From assembly GCA_028023455.1 (NCBI GenBank), contig JAQFVV010012397.1, forward strand, positions 2,719,501-2,783,500: a stretch of 64,000 nucleotides of DNA, written 5' to 3'. Of this stretch, positions 1-59,191 are shown in pieces. The DNA comes from Epiperipatus broadwayi. Taxonomy: Eukaryota; Onychophora; Udeonychophora; Euonychophora; Peripatidae. The position numbers were made by a program, and so were the translations under genes. The stretch's first letter is position 1. Every line of letters begins with the position of its first letter. The notes beneath the pieces are model-generated. The model saw nothing but the letters and a program-made list of their open reading frames with translations. It did not search any database and had not been told where the DNA came from.

Positions 1-1697
1 AATCATTTGTAAATTAATCCTATAGGAATGAATAATCAATGACTATCTATTTTACAATAATCAAATGAATCCACAAACTATTTAATTTATAGTGATAATG
101 CGTATTAAATGTATACTGGGAACTGAGATTAGTAAAATATAAACTTGCTGTCAGATCTATACATGTAGCAGCTAAATGGACAAATTTTTAAAATTTCAAC
201 CATTAGTATCATTAAATTATATTTTCTTTATTTTGCCATAATAAAAGAAGTGATATTAATAAAAAATATTAGTGCTACATTAAATAGAAATTATGGGATT
301 AAGACATTAACATAAAAATAAATACAAATATGGGTGTAGAAACTTTTGCATGAGAATGTAAATGTGAAGTATGATTTAAGAAAAAATTATATAATAATGT
401 AGCAATTACTAAATAATAAAAAATTAATAGAAATAAGAAAATTATCAATAAGGATTGATAAGTTAAACATATATAAAAATATTTTTAGATAAGTATAATA
501 GTTTAAATAATATATGAGCTAAAATACAAAAGAATAATTACTGACAGAAAATTAAACACGCAACATAGATATATTTTAGTTAAAAAGAAAATAGTTTTAA
601 GAAGTGGATTGATGGCGCATAAAAAAATATAAAATCAAAAGTATCTTATTTAAAATTAGAAGATATTAAAAAAAGTATAATAGAATTTGTAAGCATATAT
701 ACAGACATGAATATATAGGTATAATTTGTATATTTTATTTGGTTATATTTAATCTTATTGTATTATAGCTCAGAAGAAAACTGCAGGATAGTCAAAATAT
801 TAAATTGTTTAACTCATCAGTCAGAATATAAGAAGAGTAAAAAAATGGCAATATAGATAGTGATTCTCGTTGAAAATTTCCAATTGCCAGAAACTAGTTT
901 GAAGATTTACGTTATGCTACTACCTCTTAATTAATGATCCATATGTGGACAAATAATGAATTAAAAGAAGTGGGTTATCACAGTGAAAAAAAAAACAACT
1001 TTAATTCTTGTAATTAATAAGAGTCCAGCAATATTAAGGCATTTGGTAATCAAGTGGGAATATTAATATCATGAAAAGAAATAAAATAATCATACAAAGA
1101 ACAATTCACAATGAATCATATTTTACAGATGGAAGACAATTTTCGAAGATATATTAAGTGGAAGATTGTAGTAGCTTAAATGATAGAAGAAAAAATATAG
1201 AAGTGATAAATTTATTTATTTTTTGTTTGAAAATAGGTTTATTAAGAGTACACAATAGCATTTGATCACCATTGTTAATACTCAGCCAGTACTGATCACT
1301 CTTTTCATATATATGCGTAATATAAATTAATTTTACATGTATGTGTATCAGATCATAAAAGCAACTTATAGAAAAATATGTGGTGTAATTTGATTTATAA
1401 TCAGTAAAACTGGTTATAGCATTGTATTTTGTTCTCTGTAATTGAATTTTAATGTCTTTCTATATGTAGTTCTAATTAATCATGGGCCTTTTTTTTTTTA
1501 GTTTAATTTCTGTCGTTTTTTTTTAAAAAAACATATCTTAAAGGTATTGTCGAAATTTTTTTTAGCAATTTTCATCTGAAAATTCTAATTCACCTTAGTT
1601 GAGCATTCTTACAGATTCCATGTCATCATTTGAAATACCAGTAATATTAGAATATGTTGATATAACTTTGATGAAAGCAATCATAAAATTAATGAAG
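1..1697. other. Upstream intron or flank of ESCO, nothing recognised
   Basis: AT-rich DNA with homopolymer runs (A and T tracts near 980 and 1490-1530). I searched the + strand for the ESCO zinc finger and preceding exons and found none. Confidence 0.4.
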
Positions 1698-1710
1698 AAA
1701 TTGAAATTAA

Positions 1711-2089
1711 GCCAATAAACATCACATGACCACCTCTTATGCTTGTGTATAACTTGTTAAAACAGGCAAAACTCACTATATATATATATTGCCACACTCA
1801 TCAAGTTAGAGTAATCAATGAATGCCAGAAGGCTTGTGCATAAAATCCCCATCTAATGCCTACTCATCCAATATCCCATAGTTTCTGGCTTATGGCCTTT
1901 GTCAGATTCCTAAGATCTATGTGCACATCCAAGGATCCTCACTGACGAAGGCCATAAGCCAGAAACTAGTCTGGGGATATTGGATGAGTAGGCACTAGAT
2001 GGGGATTTTATGCATAAGCCCTCTGGCATCCGTTGATTACTCTAGCTTGCTGTGTGTGACAATATATATAGTGAAATTTTGCCTGTTTT
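1711..2089. mobile_element. Asymmetric hairpin element, copy A
   Basis: A 379-bp element flanked by a perfect 13-bp direct repeat (1698-1710 and 2090-2102). About 50 bases of unpaired head (AATAAACATCACATGACC) are followed by a long imperfect inverted repeat. The arm beginning AAACAGGCAAAACTC pairs with the right end TTTTGCCTGTTTT, and the inner arms share AGTTTCTGGCTTATGGCC. A short non-palindromic centre (about 1908-1945) remains. No ORF. Copies B (18756) and C (52143) have the same layout. Confidence 0.85.
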
Positions 2090-2102
2090 AAATTGAAATT
2101 AA

Positions 2103-2735
2103 ACATCAGGAAAACATTCTAATCATAGGTGAAAGTGAAAAAAATAAAATAAAGATAAAAAATGAAAAAATTAAGTCAGTTCTGAAATTCATTTTAGAAT
2201 GCAGGTTGAATCTAATTCAGAATTAAATGAATAATCCTTTATCTACAATGAAATTGATAAGTTTGGGGAAAAATCTGGACAGACATCAATCTTGATCAAA
2301 TATAAAATACTAATAGCATTTTTTTCTAAGTCTTTTATGAATGCAAAAAGTAATAAACATTAGGAAAATAGTATGCAGAAAAAAATTTTTCATCAAAAAT
2401 ATTAACTGTTGAAGAAAAACAAGAATCTGCATTATAACTGAAATCAAAATTATCAAACTAAAGCTCACTATTGGAATCTAATGATGCATTCAAATTTACA
2501 GAAAAAAATAATGACACTAGTTGACAGTAGTGTGAGAAATAAGTTTGATAAAAGAAACACAGCATGAGAATTCTTCTGCAGAATTATTGATAGTTAGCAG
2601 TGATTAAACACAAAACAGTAAATATTATCACATTTGGAATTTTCTTAGTACATGTATGCATACACAAATTACCATATTGTATTTAATGTCTTTGATATCC
2701 CACAAAAATTGTTTTAATAATTATTAATTTGTTAG
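2103..2735. other. Intron just upstream of the ESCO exon, nothing recognised
   Basis: AT-rich sequence between the hairpin element and the exon acceptor. No coding similarity seen on either strand. Confidence 0.4.
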
Positions 2736-2801
2736 ATATATTTATTTATCACTCCTGAAAAGAAAGTGGCAGGATGTTGCGTTGCTGAAGAGATATCCGA
2801 G
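2736..2801 (+). CDS. ESCO: ESCO exon (third from end)
   Basis: 22 codons in phase 0, starting after a TTTGTTAG acceptor and ending at GAG|GTAATT. It encodes the beta strand IYLFITPEKK and VAGCCVAEE, the start of the acetyltransferase fold. The acceptor tract is AT-rich rather than C-rich, so the exact start is a little less certain than the donor. Confidence 0.88.
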
Positions 2802-5800
2802 GTAATTATGAATTTTTTACTTTCTTGTTGTCTTTAACAGTATATTTATTTTGTTTTGTAAATTTTTAAGGGTTACAGAGTTCTTCAAGAATATCAAACT
2901 TCTAATGGCGAGAATGAAAATGAAAGAGCTTGGTTTTGTAGCACCACACCTGAAAAGGCCGTTGTGGGTATTAGTAGAATTTGGGTTTTTTGGGAGAAAA
3001 GGAGACAAAAAATTGCTTCAAGATTAATAGACTGTATAAGGTATTTTTTTAAAATAATACTTCACATTACTGTAATATGCATTACATAATAATTTTTATT
3101 ACATTATTATGGATTTAATTCATACTCTGATTTGTTTGCATTATAATTAATTTAAGAATTTTTTTATAAAGATAAAATGGATCATTATAAATCATTTGGA
3201 TTGGTCTAAAAACTAATAGCATTAACAGAATTCTAGGATAAAAAATTTCATCATGAAAATTATTTTTTCTTGGTAGTTTTGAATCTTCAGAATATTTTAG
3301 AAAGTGCTAGATTTATCAGAAGTTATATTAAAGTTAAAATGGGAAAATCAACCCCCCCTCCCAATATTCAAATTCTAATAGCTGCTAATGAATACAATAT
3401 ATACAGTGAAATAAACTATGAAAAGCTGATATTTGTTAATAGATCAGTAAAATATAAAAAAAAATAGATAGTATTATAGAAGTTTAATAAATCATTAAAT
3501 ACAATTTCAAATGAATTATTAGATATCAAAAGATAAAATGAGATTATACATAACAATAATCTTAAATTTATATGAAAGTTTGTGATGATGGCATTTTGCT
3601 TGTAATTACATGTTGGATTACTTAAATTATGTAATTAGTAAATATTTTTTTAAAAAAATTCAAACTTTATTTAAGCTTTTCAAGTAAATCCAGTTGTTAG
3701 TAAAAATACATGTTAATATTTAACTTAACATTGTATATTAGTATGTAAATCAAAGTGATTATCTTTAGAGCCATGAATATTTAATTTAATATGATACTAA
3801 TCAACTAGGTTATTCGGACAATAGTTTAGATTAATAAGATTGTTGGTTAGAGCATCTCTTTAAATTCAACATTTATAAAATCTAAAAGTCACCAATCAAA
3901 TAAAATGAATACTTTAGCAATTAAAAGTTGATGATATTACCATTTTAAGAAGTTTTTTATATAAGCCAATAGCTACTTTACAGTGGATCTATCTAACTAC
4001 ACCAATTACACACTATCCAAAGAAAAATATAAACTTACAAACAAAAAAACGAATAAATTGATATTGAAGCAGCCTTTTTCTTTCTTTAAGAGACATACAC
4101 AATTATAGAAATAAAATTTCTTCATTTATATTGAAAGCACATCCTTTTTGAATTTGATATGCAGTATTTTGCATAATTTTCTAAGAAAATATTTAAAAGA
4201 TAATACTGATTTAAAAAAAATAAAAGAAATTGTAATTTCTTGTTAGACAGACTAATCTATTATATTTCTATTTTTAAAAAAAATTGGGGGGGGGGGGAGT
4301 TTTGGGGGAAAAAAGAAAATCATCCAGATTGTTATTTTAAAAATAGTTTTGTTTCAGTGAATGCATGAGTGAGTGAATACCTGTTATAAAATATATGGAA
4401 ATGTTTCGTTCCCATAAATGTTTTATGTCTCTTGGTCATACTGTTTGAAAGTCAGGCTTTATCATTATTCACAAGATAGTGTTGATAAAAAAAACTGTTG
4501 GGATGGTGACTTTATATGCGTATGCATGTTGAAAAGTAATGTACACTTGTAGTTTAATAAACAATACCTATTCTATTCTATAATGGACTATTACCATCAT
4601 TTATCATTAAATGTTTAATGTCTTTTGTAAGTTAGTAGATTGCACATTTCAAATAGTATTATTCTACTCTTCAGGTGTTGCTGGCCTGAACAATGACTAT
4701 GTTAGCACAGAAATTGAACTTATATCTTCAGATTCTGGAATATAAAATTTTAAGACAAAACTAACCAACTGAGCTAATTGTTTTAAATCATTTCTATTGT
4801 AATGAGGTGATAGCAATCATCATTACAAATATGTTCAGTACTAAATATGAAGGATTTTAGAATTAAGATGGAAATGGTAAAGTATGTTTGATGGGCAGGT
4901 GTTCATATTATATTCAGCCTTCAAATATTTTTGTGATCTTAATTAAATGGAGTAACCAATCAATCTAGCATCTTTTTAGAATAAGAAAAAAAATTTACCT
5001 AATGGTGTACCTATTATAAGTGAGATATTAAAACTATTGTGAGATATATCCTTTAATAATAAAAAAAATTTTTTTTTTTTTGTAGGTATTTATTCTCTGT
5101 ACAAAAGATCAAAATAAATCTTTAATTATAAAAATATAATGTTATAATCTTGGTTTGTAAAATATTAGAGTGCATTGTTTTCATTTGTGTTGCATGGATA
5201 TAGAACACAAGATAGATGAAGAAAAAAAAGTTGTTTGCAGGAATTTAATAATAAAAAAAAATCTTTGAAAAATACTTTTATGAAGAATGCATTTAAAACT
5301 TTATCAGTAAAACACTGCATGAACATATAATCCATTTAAAAAATAAAAATGCTGACATTAGATAAAAATCAAAAACATTATTGAATTCTCTGATTCACAT
5401 AAAAGCGTAGGCTGATACCATCAATTTTGTAATGTTTAAATAAGTCAAGGACAAGATATTTTCATAATATACATGTATATCATTAAATATCATATGCTAG
5501 CATAATAGTATTAATCGAGGGGTTCTAAAAATTTATTTTTTGTTATGATACGTGAACTTTGATGTTTTGTTTTTTTTTTTAAAACATCAGAAACAACCAC
5601 CGCTTGATTTTATTAGGTGTCTATTTATAGTTATGGTATTTTAGGCACATTATTCTCTGTAATGATAATTTATTATTGTCTATTATGTAAATATATACAT
5701 TTATGTTCCTATTAAGTTTACTATTAAGATAAAAATATGTAATAGCTTATTATTTCTGGTATTTGTCCAATTTCACAAATTCTTATCAACCTATAAATTA

Positions 5801-8046
5801 TATTTAGCATTCATCGCAACATTTCATCATTTGAATTTTGTATTACTCCATTCTCTGAATTGAGTTTCTGCTTGGAATATTGACAGTGAAATAAAAGGGA
5901 TTATAAAGCTGAAATCAGTTCTTATTGAGTTGTGTATTCGGCAGCTCTTCTGTAAGGGAAAATGGTGCCCTGAAACTTTAGTCATTGCCTTAAATTTCAA
6001 AATAAAAGTACTAGTATACCTTGATCTTAAGACTGATTGAAAAATGGTGATCTTCAGGAAATATAGTCCATGTTTCAATTACTTATAGAATGATTAAATG
6101 CAGGCTTAATCATAATTTATCTCAAAAGAGGGAGTTAAGTGAAGGATTCATAATTATATTTTCTCAGCTTCAACCCACTTAGATATTCTCTGTTATATAA
6201 ATGACATTTAATGTTTGGGGCACAATTAAAACTATCCATTTGAAATGATCATTTCATAGTTTGCAACTAACATGGGCATCATTACAACTCATGGCATCTG
6301 ATAAATCGATATCACTCTAATTGCATAATAATTTAACTGAGGTAAATATAACACTTTAATCTGAGGTGTATAAAAAAAAAAAAAATAGTAACAGAATTTA
6401 GGTTTTGAATTAGGTTTGGATTGTTAAATAAAATATACTATTAAATATAGGCTTAATCATTGTCATTAATCTCAAAAGAAAGTATTGAATGAGTGGTTCA
6501 TAATTATACTTTCTCAAGTTTACCTAAAGATCCTCTTTGTTACAGTATACTATTGCATACATAGCAGCTATTGTTTTTTTTATATAGAAACAAAAATAAA
6601 ATTATGATATAACAATCCAAATTGTTAGAAATTTAAGAATGATAGGAAAAAAATTAATTATACAACATTCTGTTAATATATAACTAAATATAACAATTGT
6701 CAAAACAGAGTATCTTTAATATAAATAAAATAATTATTGCCAAGCGCTTTCAACTCTTATGAGTCCTTATCAAGGCAGTGTAAAAAATTCTATTTTCTCC
6801 TAGGCAATGAATTCAACATTTCATTGTATTGTTAAGAGTTGAAAGTGCTTGGCAATAATTATTTAGTTATTATTTTGTTTATATTAAAGATACTCTGTTT
6901 TAACAATTGACGAATTGTTATATTTATAGTTATAGAATTTTCCATTTATTTTTAATTGATCAGTTATTCTATTGACATTTTATATATATTCATACAATTA
7001 TTTTTGTTATGCTTAATATAATTAGTTTCATATATTTATCTTTTCAGTTCTTTAATATAATTTAAAAGCTCAAATTATATATCTATGAATTTTTGGATCT
7101 AAATATTTAATTCTTTTTTCAAATTCTACTTTTGGAAATATAATATATATCTATTGTTAAAATATTACATATTTAAAATAACGTTATTTCTTGACTTATT
7201 TTTTTAAGTATAACACTTTATAATTCATTTACAAATATTTATGTTATTAACTCATTAATTGTACAACTCGTAACCCATCCTTTGTGTATATTCCAAAGTT
7301 CGTATTGAATTTAAAATATAAACTATTATGTATCAATGTTAAATCTATATAATACTTATTATGTTTATATCATTTATATATTGATGTAAGTTTTATATTA
7401 AAACTTTTAACTCTTGGAATACTTGCATACTTTTTCTACATTGTAAAAAAATATTTTGGTTTTTATATTGTTTTAATTTGTTTACAATACTATTTATATT
7501 TTTTAATTACATTAAAGATCCAAAAAGAAGACATATGAAACATTCTATTGAGCATAACAAATTTCAATAAATATAATTAATAACTGGTCAATTAAAAATG
7601 AATAGAAAATTATATAGTAAGGTAGTACATATAAAGTATGTTTTTATTCATATTGAATAATTGTCATTATATAATTTATTTATTTCAAATGAACAATTTG
7701 AATTGCTATATGGTAACTTTTTTATTTTTATTTTTTGTTTTGTTTCTAATATAAAGCAATAAATGTCACTGTAATATTTTACTTTGAAATGGACATAAAA
7801 ATGTGCTGAAAATGACTTATCTGTATAATTATAAATATATATGGGTAAAAAAACAGCACAATGAATTTTTGATGACATTTATGTATATTTATTTATTAAT
7901 TTTTTCTTTTCAGAGGGCAGTTTGCTTACCCATACATTATACCAATAAATGAAGTAGCATTTTCGGATCCTACTCCAGATGGCAAAAAATTTGCCAGCAA
8001 ATATACTAGCACACCATATTTTTTGGTTTATAAGTATACTAAATAA
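2736..8046 (+). CDS. ESCO: ESCO1/2-like cohesin N-acetyltransferase, C-terminal part (three exons)
   Basis: Joins exons 2736-2801, 2871-3040 and 7914-8046 (introns 69 bp and 4.9 kb, GT..AG, phases 0 and 2) into 122 codons and a TAA stop. The product aligns, from memory of the family, with the C-terminal GNAT domain of ESCO1/ESCO2 (yeast Eco1), which acetylates SMC3 in the nucleus to establish sister-chromatid cohesion. Visible signatures are KKVAGCCVAEE near the start, then GYRVLQE, AWFCSTTPE, the core VGISRIWVF, the acetyl-CoA-loop-like RRQKIASRLI, and the hallmark FSDPTPDGKKF before a C-terminal FLVYKYTK. The family's C2H2-type zinc finger and long disordered N-terminus are not in the window, so the gene enters from the left edge. 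ESCO1 and ESCO2 cannot be told apart from this domain alone. It converges with the helicase gene on the other strand. Confidence 0.95.
2871..3040 (+). CDS. ESCO: ESCO exon (penultimate)
   Basis: Begins after TTTTTAAG with GGT TAC AGA and ends ATAAG|GTATTT in phase 2. It carries AWFCSTTPE, VGISRIWVF and RRQKIASRLI, the most conserved catalytic and cofactor-binding block of Eco1-type acetyltransferases. An open frame on the opposite strand here (about 2817-3008) is only its shadow. Confidence 0.95.
3041..6689. other. ESCO intron, mostly unassigned
   Basis: Apart from the SINE at 4666-4780 and a poly-G run near 4284-4297, I see only AT-rich DNA. Two similar stretches around 6090-6180 and 6440-6530 (both with GCTTAATCAT and CTCAAAAGA) hint at an old duplicated repeat. 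Confidence 0.4.
4666..4780 (-). mobile_element. tRNA-derived SINE fragment
   Basis: On the - strand the sequence begins with a tRNA-like A box (TAGCTCAGTTGGTTAG, near 4762-4778) and a degenerate B box (AAGTTCAATTTC, near 4713-4725). It continues into a non-tRNA tail (GGCCAGCAACACCTGAAG) that recurs in the palindrome at 23260-23742. It lies in the 4.9-kb ESCO intron. It is a SINE rather than a functional tRNA: the cloverleaf cannot close. Confidence 0.6.
6690..6925. repeat. Foldback repeat with hammerhead-like core
   Basis: Left arm 6690-6762 and right arm 6826-6925 are inverted copies of each other (sharing AACAGAGTATCTTTAATATA and TTGCCAAGC). On the - strand, 6737-6776 reads UGAUAAG, a GACUC/GAGUU stem with loop AUAA, then GAAA: the order of core boxes of a hammerhead ribozyme. 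The core departs from CUGAUGA at two positions, including the catalytic G8, so it is probably inactive. It abuts Penelope-like fragments, a family known to carry such ribozymes. Confidence 0.55.
6926..7620. mobile_element. Penelope-like element fragments, inverted arrangement
   Basis: About 7225-7440 on the - strand is a decayed copy of the reverse-transcriptase segment seen better at 29081-29323 (NVEK...; WNIHKGWV). The stretch 6926-7130 matches 7510-7620 in inverted orientation and also matches 29510-29670. No intact frame. This is inferred as a degraded Penelope-like element in the ESCO intron. Confidence 0.5.
7914..8046 (+). CDS. ESCO: ESCO terminal exon
   Basis: Starts after the strong acceptor TTTTTCTTTTCAG. 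One base completes an Arg codon, then 43 codons and TAA follow. It encodes the family hallmark FSDPTPDGKKF and the last strand YFLVYKYTK. Length and position of the stop agree with the end of ESCO proteins, which finish a few residues after FLVY. Confidence 0.95.
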
Positions 8047-8079
8047 TCATAAAGTATTGTATATATATATTTTCAAAAA

Positions 8080-8089
8080 AATAAATAAA
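8080..8089 (+). promoter_or_regulatory. Candidate poly(A) signals of the ESCO gene
   Basis: Two overlapping AATAAA hexamers (8080 and 8084) lie 34 to 43 bases past the ESCO stop codon. They imply a very short 3' UTR ending around 8100-8120. This is consensus only; AATAAA is common in such AT-rich DNA. Confidence 0.5.
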
Positions 8090-8251
8090 TACATTTTTCT
8101 AAGTCATATCTAGAATTTGCTTTAGTGATTATCTTATAATGCATTCACATACATTTTTTTTACTGATCACAGATTTTATGTTTTACATGATAATATGTCC
8201 CTAACTTGCTGTAATAGAAAGTTTAGATGAAAACAGTTGCATAAAGTATGT

Positions 8252-8262
8252 TTTATTTTATT
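8252..8262 (-). promoter_or_regulatory. Candidate poly(A) signals of the DDX43-like gene
   Basis: Two AATAAA hexamers on the - strand (plus-strand TTTATT at 8252-8257 and 8257-8262), about 560 bases past the helicase stop. They are the first canonical hexamers I found downstream. If used, the helicase transcript would end near 8235, about 100-150 bases from the end of the convergent ESCO transcript. Confidence 0.4.
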
Positions 8263-8817
8263 CAACCTCACAAAAATAATGTATTCTTCAGAACTGTTGA
8301 ATTTTTTTTTGTTAATTTATATTCTTATGTGAAAGTTATCATTGCCAATTTATTTTTAAAAATCTCACTTCACTCATATGCACAAAGGAAAGCAATAAAA
8401 TATTTAAAAAATAATCTAATATGTAGATAGTATGCCACTTTTTACAGGCAAAAAGAACTAATGGAAATGTGTAAAATAACCCCCACCTTAATGTTTGATA
8501 GACTGATTTCATTTATGCTTTCCACAATTTGCCTGTTTGAAATTTCTTTTATAACTAATATGTATTCAAACAAAGGAATTAGAAAAAATAAAAACCAATT
8601 ATAATATTGCGACTTGATATATTTATAAAGAGAATCCAAAGAATATATATATATATGCTTTGAATATCAATTCTTCTACACAAATCATTAAGTAATCACA
8701 AATTTCAAATATAGGGAAAAAAAATTTTTTTACCATTACAAAAAAACTATTTACAAAATTAAAAATTTTTTTAGTTAATTAATAAATTAATTTGTAATAA
8801 CAATACAAAAATTAAGT

Positions 8818-56093
<47,276 letters not shown>

Positions 56094-56809
56094 CTAAAAT
56101 TATCAATATTTAAATATTTAGTATTAGAATTAATGCACATGTGTAAACATATGTTACAAATATTAAAGATATCTCTTCATTTTAAATTAACAAATATCCC
56201 CACCCCCACCCCAAATAAAAATAAAAATTACAAAAACAAATATAATTTATTCAAGAATTGGGGGGAAAATTACAATTTGTACCATACCATATATATTCAG
56301 TGTGCATAAAAAAGCCAAAATAATAAGCATTCGTAGATTTGAGATTATTAAAAGCTAGATCAGCAAATTTAAATATACTTAAAATAAAAAATGCTATATG
56401 ACTCTTATATGACCTGAAAACAATTGGATTAAAAAACAGGGTGAAAAATTAAAACTATAGCTAAAAAGATAAAGATTATAAGAATGAAAATGGAAGATAG
56501 AGCCTCACTCCAAGATCAGTTATAAACAACAAAAATCTATAATTTATTATAGATTACTATTTAACATTAGAATTAAAATACAAATGATCAAATAGAAATT
56601 TTTATTTCGGATTTCTCATAAAATCCAAATCCAATTCACCAAAAAAAAAAGCTTACTACATTCAAGATAGAGAAAGAAAATGAAGAAATCCACCATCAGA
56701 TTTTGTGTGCACAAAGTTGAATATTTGAAGAGAAGTTACAATAGTCTGAAGAAATGCAATATATGTATAATGAAACATGTTTTCGTGTTTAATAAAAGAA
56801 AATAAACTT
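56094..56809. other. Intron upstream of the motif Ia exon
   Basis: No exon with helicase motif I (AQTGTGKT-like) or the Q motif is visible here or further right, so the 5' exons lie beyond the window. Confidence 0.45.
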
Positions 56810-57670
56810 ATTAACTGGGTGAAAAAATATAGTAATAATTATATGGAGATAATATATAGAAGATGGTTGTTGAATAATCTGATTTATATTTAGCAATAAT
56901 TTTTATATTTATTTGTGTTAAGAAACTTTTTCAAATAGTTGGTAATTTTATTGTTTTGTCATATTTATTAATGTAGCTTTTGTTTTTAAAAATTTCTATA
57001 GCTTCTCTAAATATTCTTTGATCATGGTTATTGCATATGGATAAGATTTTGATATTTTGGAAATCTATTACAATGGTCAGTATCTAAAACATGGAAAACA
57101 AATATTAAATATGTTGAGAATTTTTTTACTGCATTAAGATGTTCATCTCTTCTAGTATTTATACATTGATTGCATCTCCCTATGTATGTAATTGGGCACA
57201 TGCCACATGGGTTTCTAGAGGGATTATATATTTAGGTTTGATTAAAATAATATTAATCTTTTGCTCAGTAGAGAATGTTGTTTTCATGTCGTAGCATTTT
57301 AGCACCATTTCAAATTTATTTGATGTTACTTTTATATAAAGAAAGTGTATTCTATTAGAATTATTTGTTTCTTCTTTCTCTTTCTTTTTATGGGATTTTT
57401 CAATACTGGCTATCGCATAAACTTCCAAAATACCAAAGTCATATCCACATGCACTATAATCAAAAAGTATTTAGAGAAGCTATAGACATTTTTAAAAACA
57501 ATAACTGCATTAATAAACGAGACGAAACAATAAAATTACTAACTATTTGGAAAATTTCCTTAACAAAAATATAAAAAATACTGTTAAATATAAATCAGAC
57601 TATTCAACAACCACATGAAACAATTTATATACTATATCAATGTAATTATTACTATTTCTTTCATCCAGTT
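56810..57670. pseudogene. Penelope-like 3' ends as an inverted pair
   Basis: The left arm (- strand, 56810-57060) gives IFREAIEIFKNKSYINK; the right arm (+ strand, 57430-57670) gives VFREAIDIFKNNNCINK and TIKLLTIWKISL. This REAIEI segment typifies the end of Penelope-like proteins. Between them on the - strand, YIIPLETHVACAQLH resembles the start of the GIY-YIG nuclease. The arms are inverted copies, so two 3' ends face each other. Confidence 0.6.
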
Positions 57671-57806
57671 GAGGGTAAGTTGTTGCTTTATTGAAATGTC
57701 AGTAATAAAATTATTTTATTCTATTAAATATTGTTACTCCCAAAAACATACTTCATAAAACACCTTTCACCCGTGAAAATATTCATTTCAACATATATAT
57801 ATATAT

Positions 57807-59172
57807 TGTAACGTTTATTTATATACGTTACAAATATATTGGCATTTGGTAGAAGCTAAAAAATAAAAGTAAATTTAGATTTTTTTTTGACTAATTTTTT
57901 TTTAAAAAAATAACGTACAATGAAAGTTAAATTATTCTTTCGGTTTTTTTTTATGTAATTAGAAATAAAAGTGAGAATTGGAGAGAACAAAAGACACAAA
58001 TTACCAATCTAGATAAGAGAAAGTAAAAATATTTCAACTAATTAAAGATGGCAGAATTATGCTGAAAAAAATAGAGACTTTGTAACATAAATTTTATAAA
58101 GAATATATAAGATTATCAACGGATATTTTGGCAAACAAAAGATATGCGCAGAAGTCGGAAAACTGGGCCTCTAGAGAGTATAAAAGGCAGAGATCAGTTT
58201 GAAGGACATCTTGTTCGTTGGTTTCTCTAGTTGGTCTTGGATAGCAATAATATATCCAAGATCGCTCTACGCTGAAGTAATTCGGCATGTCGGAGTGAAC
58301 CGGAGCTTCTGAAGACATCGTGCCTGAAGATGTATACCAGAAAAGCTTTCGTGACCGACTAGGAGAATGGACCACAGGATCAAATAATAACCAAAAGGCC
58401 GAGCTCATTCTACCCAAAAAAACTATGCATAGTTATCTACTACTGAATGCACAAAACTTACCGGTAAGTTATACTTCATTACTCCTGATTGTGACCAAAT
58501 TAAACGTTTTCAAACAATTTCTAAAAGTATGTTTAAACAATCCCGATAGAGACATTAATTTTCTTGTACAAGAGACATTCAATTTTTTTAAGGAAATTTC
58601 TAGAAGAAATTTAGATATGAACAGTAATTGTAAAATTGTTTTTTATTAATTGATTCACGTCTGAGTTGTGTTCTCTCTAAGTAATTTATTTCAAATATTT
58701 TTTTAGTCTATTAGAATAAAATTATTTCCAATACCAATTTTCATTTGTGCGTTATTAATAATAGTTATTATTTTTTATTATTAAATCTATTAGTAGTTTA
58801 ATAAGATTTAAAAATGTAATTTACCTTTGCCAATATGTTTGAATAAGCCCAGGAATAATAATCTTAAAAAAATTAATTCTCGTAACGGTATGATGTAATA
58901 CCGATTAGTTTAAAAGTATTTTTTTTTATTTGTGAGATGTTATATGACGATTTCAGCGAATTCTTAGGAATTCTGGCGCCCAGATTAAATAAATTAAAAG
59001 CTGATTTCGTCGATAGCACAATTCTCAACAATTAATAGGCCGAGTTGATCAGGAAATATAGCTATGTTTTTAGAATAGAAATATAACTTTCTTCTTTTTT
59101 GACATAGCTTGATCAACTCACGCGCAGTTTATATTAGCATGTAAGAGGCCTAGCAAAACGAAAAACGTTACA
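57807..59172 (+). repeat. Left LTR
   Basis: 1366 bp from TGTAACG to CGTTACA. It contains the TATA box TATAAAAGG at 58179 and an open frame (58320-58649) whose N-terminal part is not preserved in the right LTR, so coding function is unlikely. Confidence 0.9.
58179..58187 (+). promoter_or_regulatory. LTR TATA box
   Basis: TATAAAAGG inside the left LTR, repeated at 60299 in the right one. It is about 370 bases into the LTR and is followed by CAGAGATCAGTTTG, a possible start site. It supports + strand transcription. Confidence 0.55.
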
Positions 59173-59173
59173 A

Positions 59174-59191
59174 TGGCGACCCAACTCGGGC
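59174..59191 (+). other. Putative primer-binding site
   Basis: TGGCGACCCAACTCGGGC, one base after the left LTR. The TGGCG start and position fit a tRNA 3'-end primer; Lys-type sites are the nearest I recall, but the match is not exact. Confidence 0.55.

Noticed and set aside
1-2735. ESCO zinc-finger exon
   Set aside because: No C..CG.x..H pattern found on the + strand.
57365-57574. A host gene at this frame
   Set aside because: The REAIDIFKNNN segment also occurs inverted at 56900-57000 and fits a Penelope-like C-terminus.
58094-58417. Open frame of 107 codons on the - strand, repeated at 60214-60549
   Set aside because: It lies within the LTR, opposite to the TATA box and primer site, and repeats only because the LTR does. 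No family signature.
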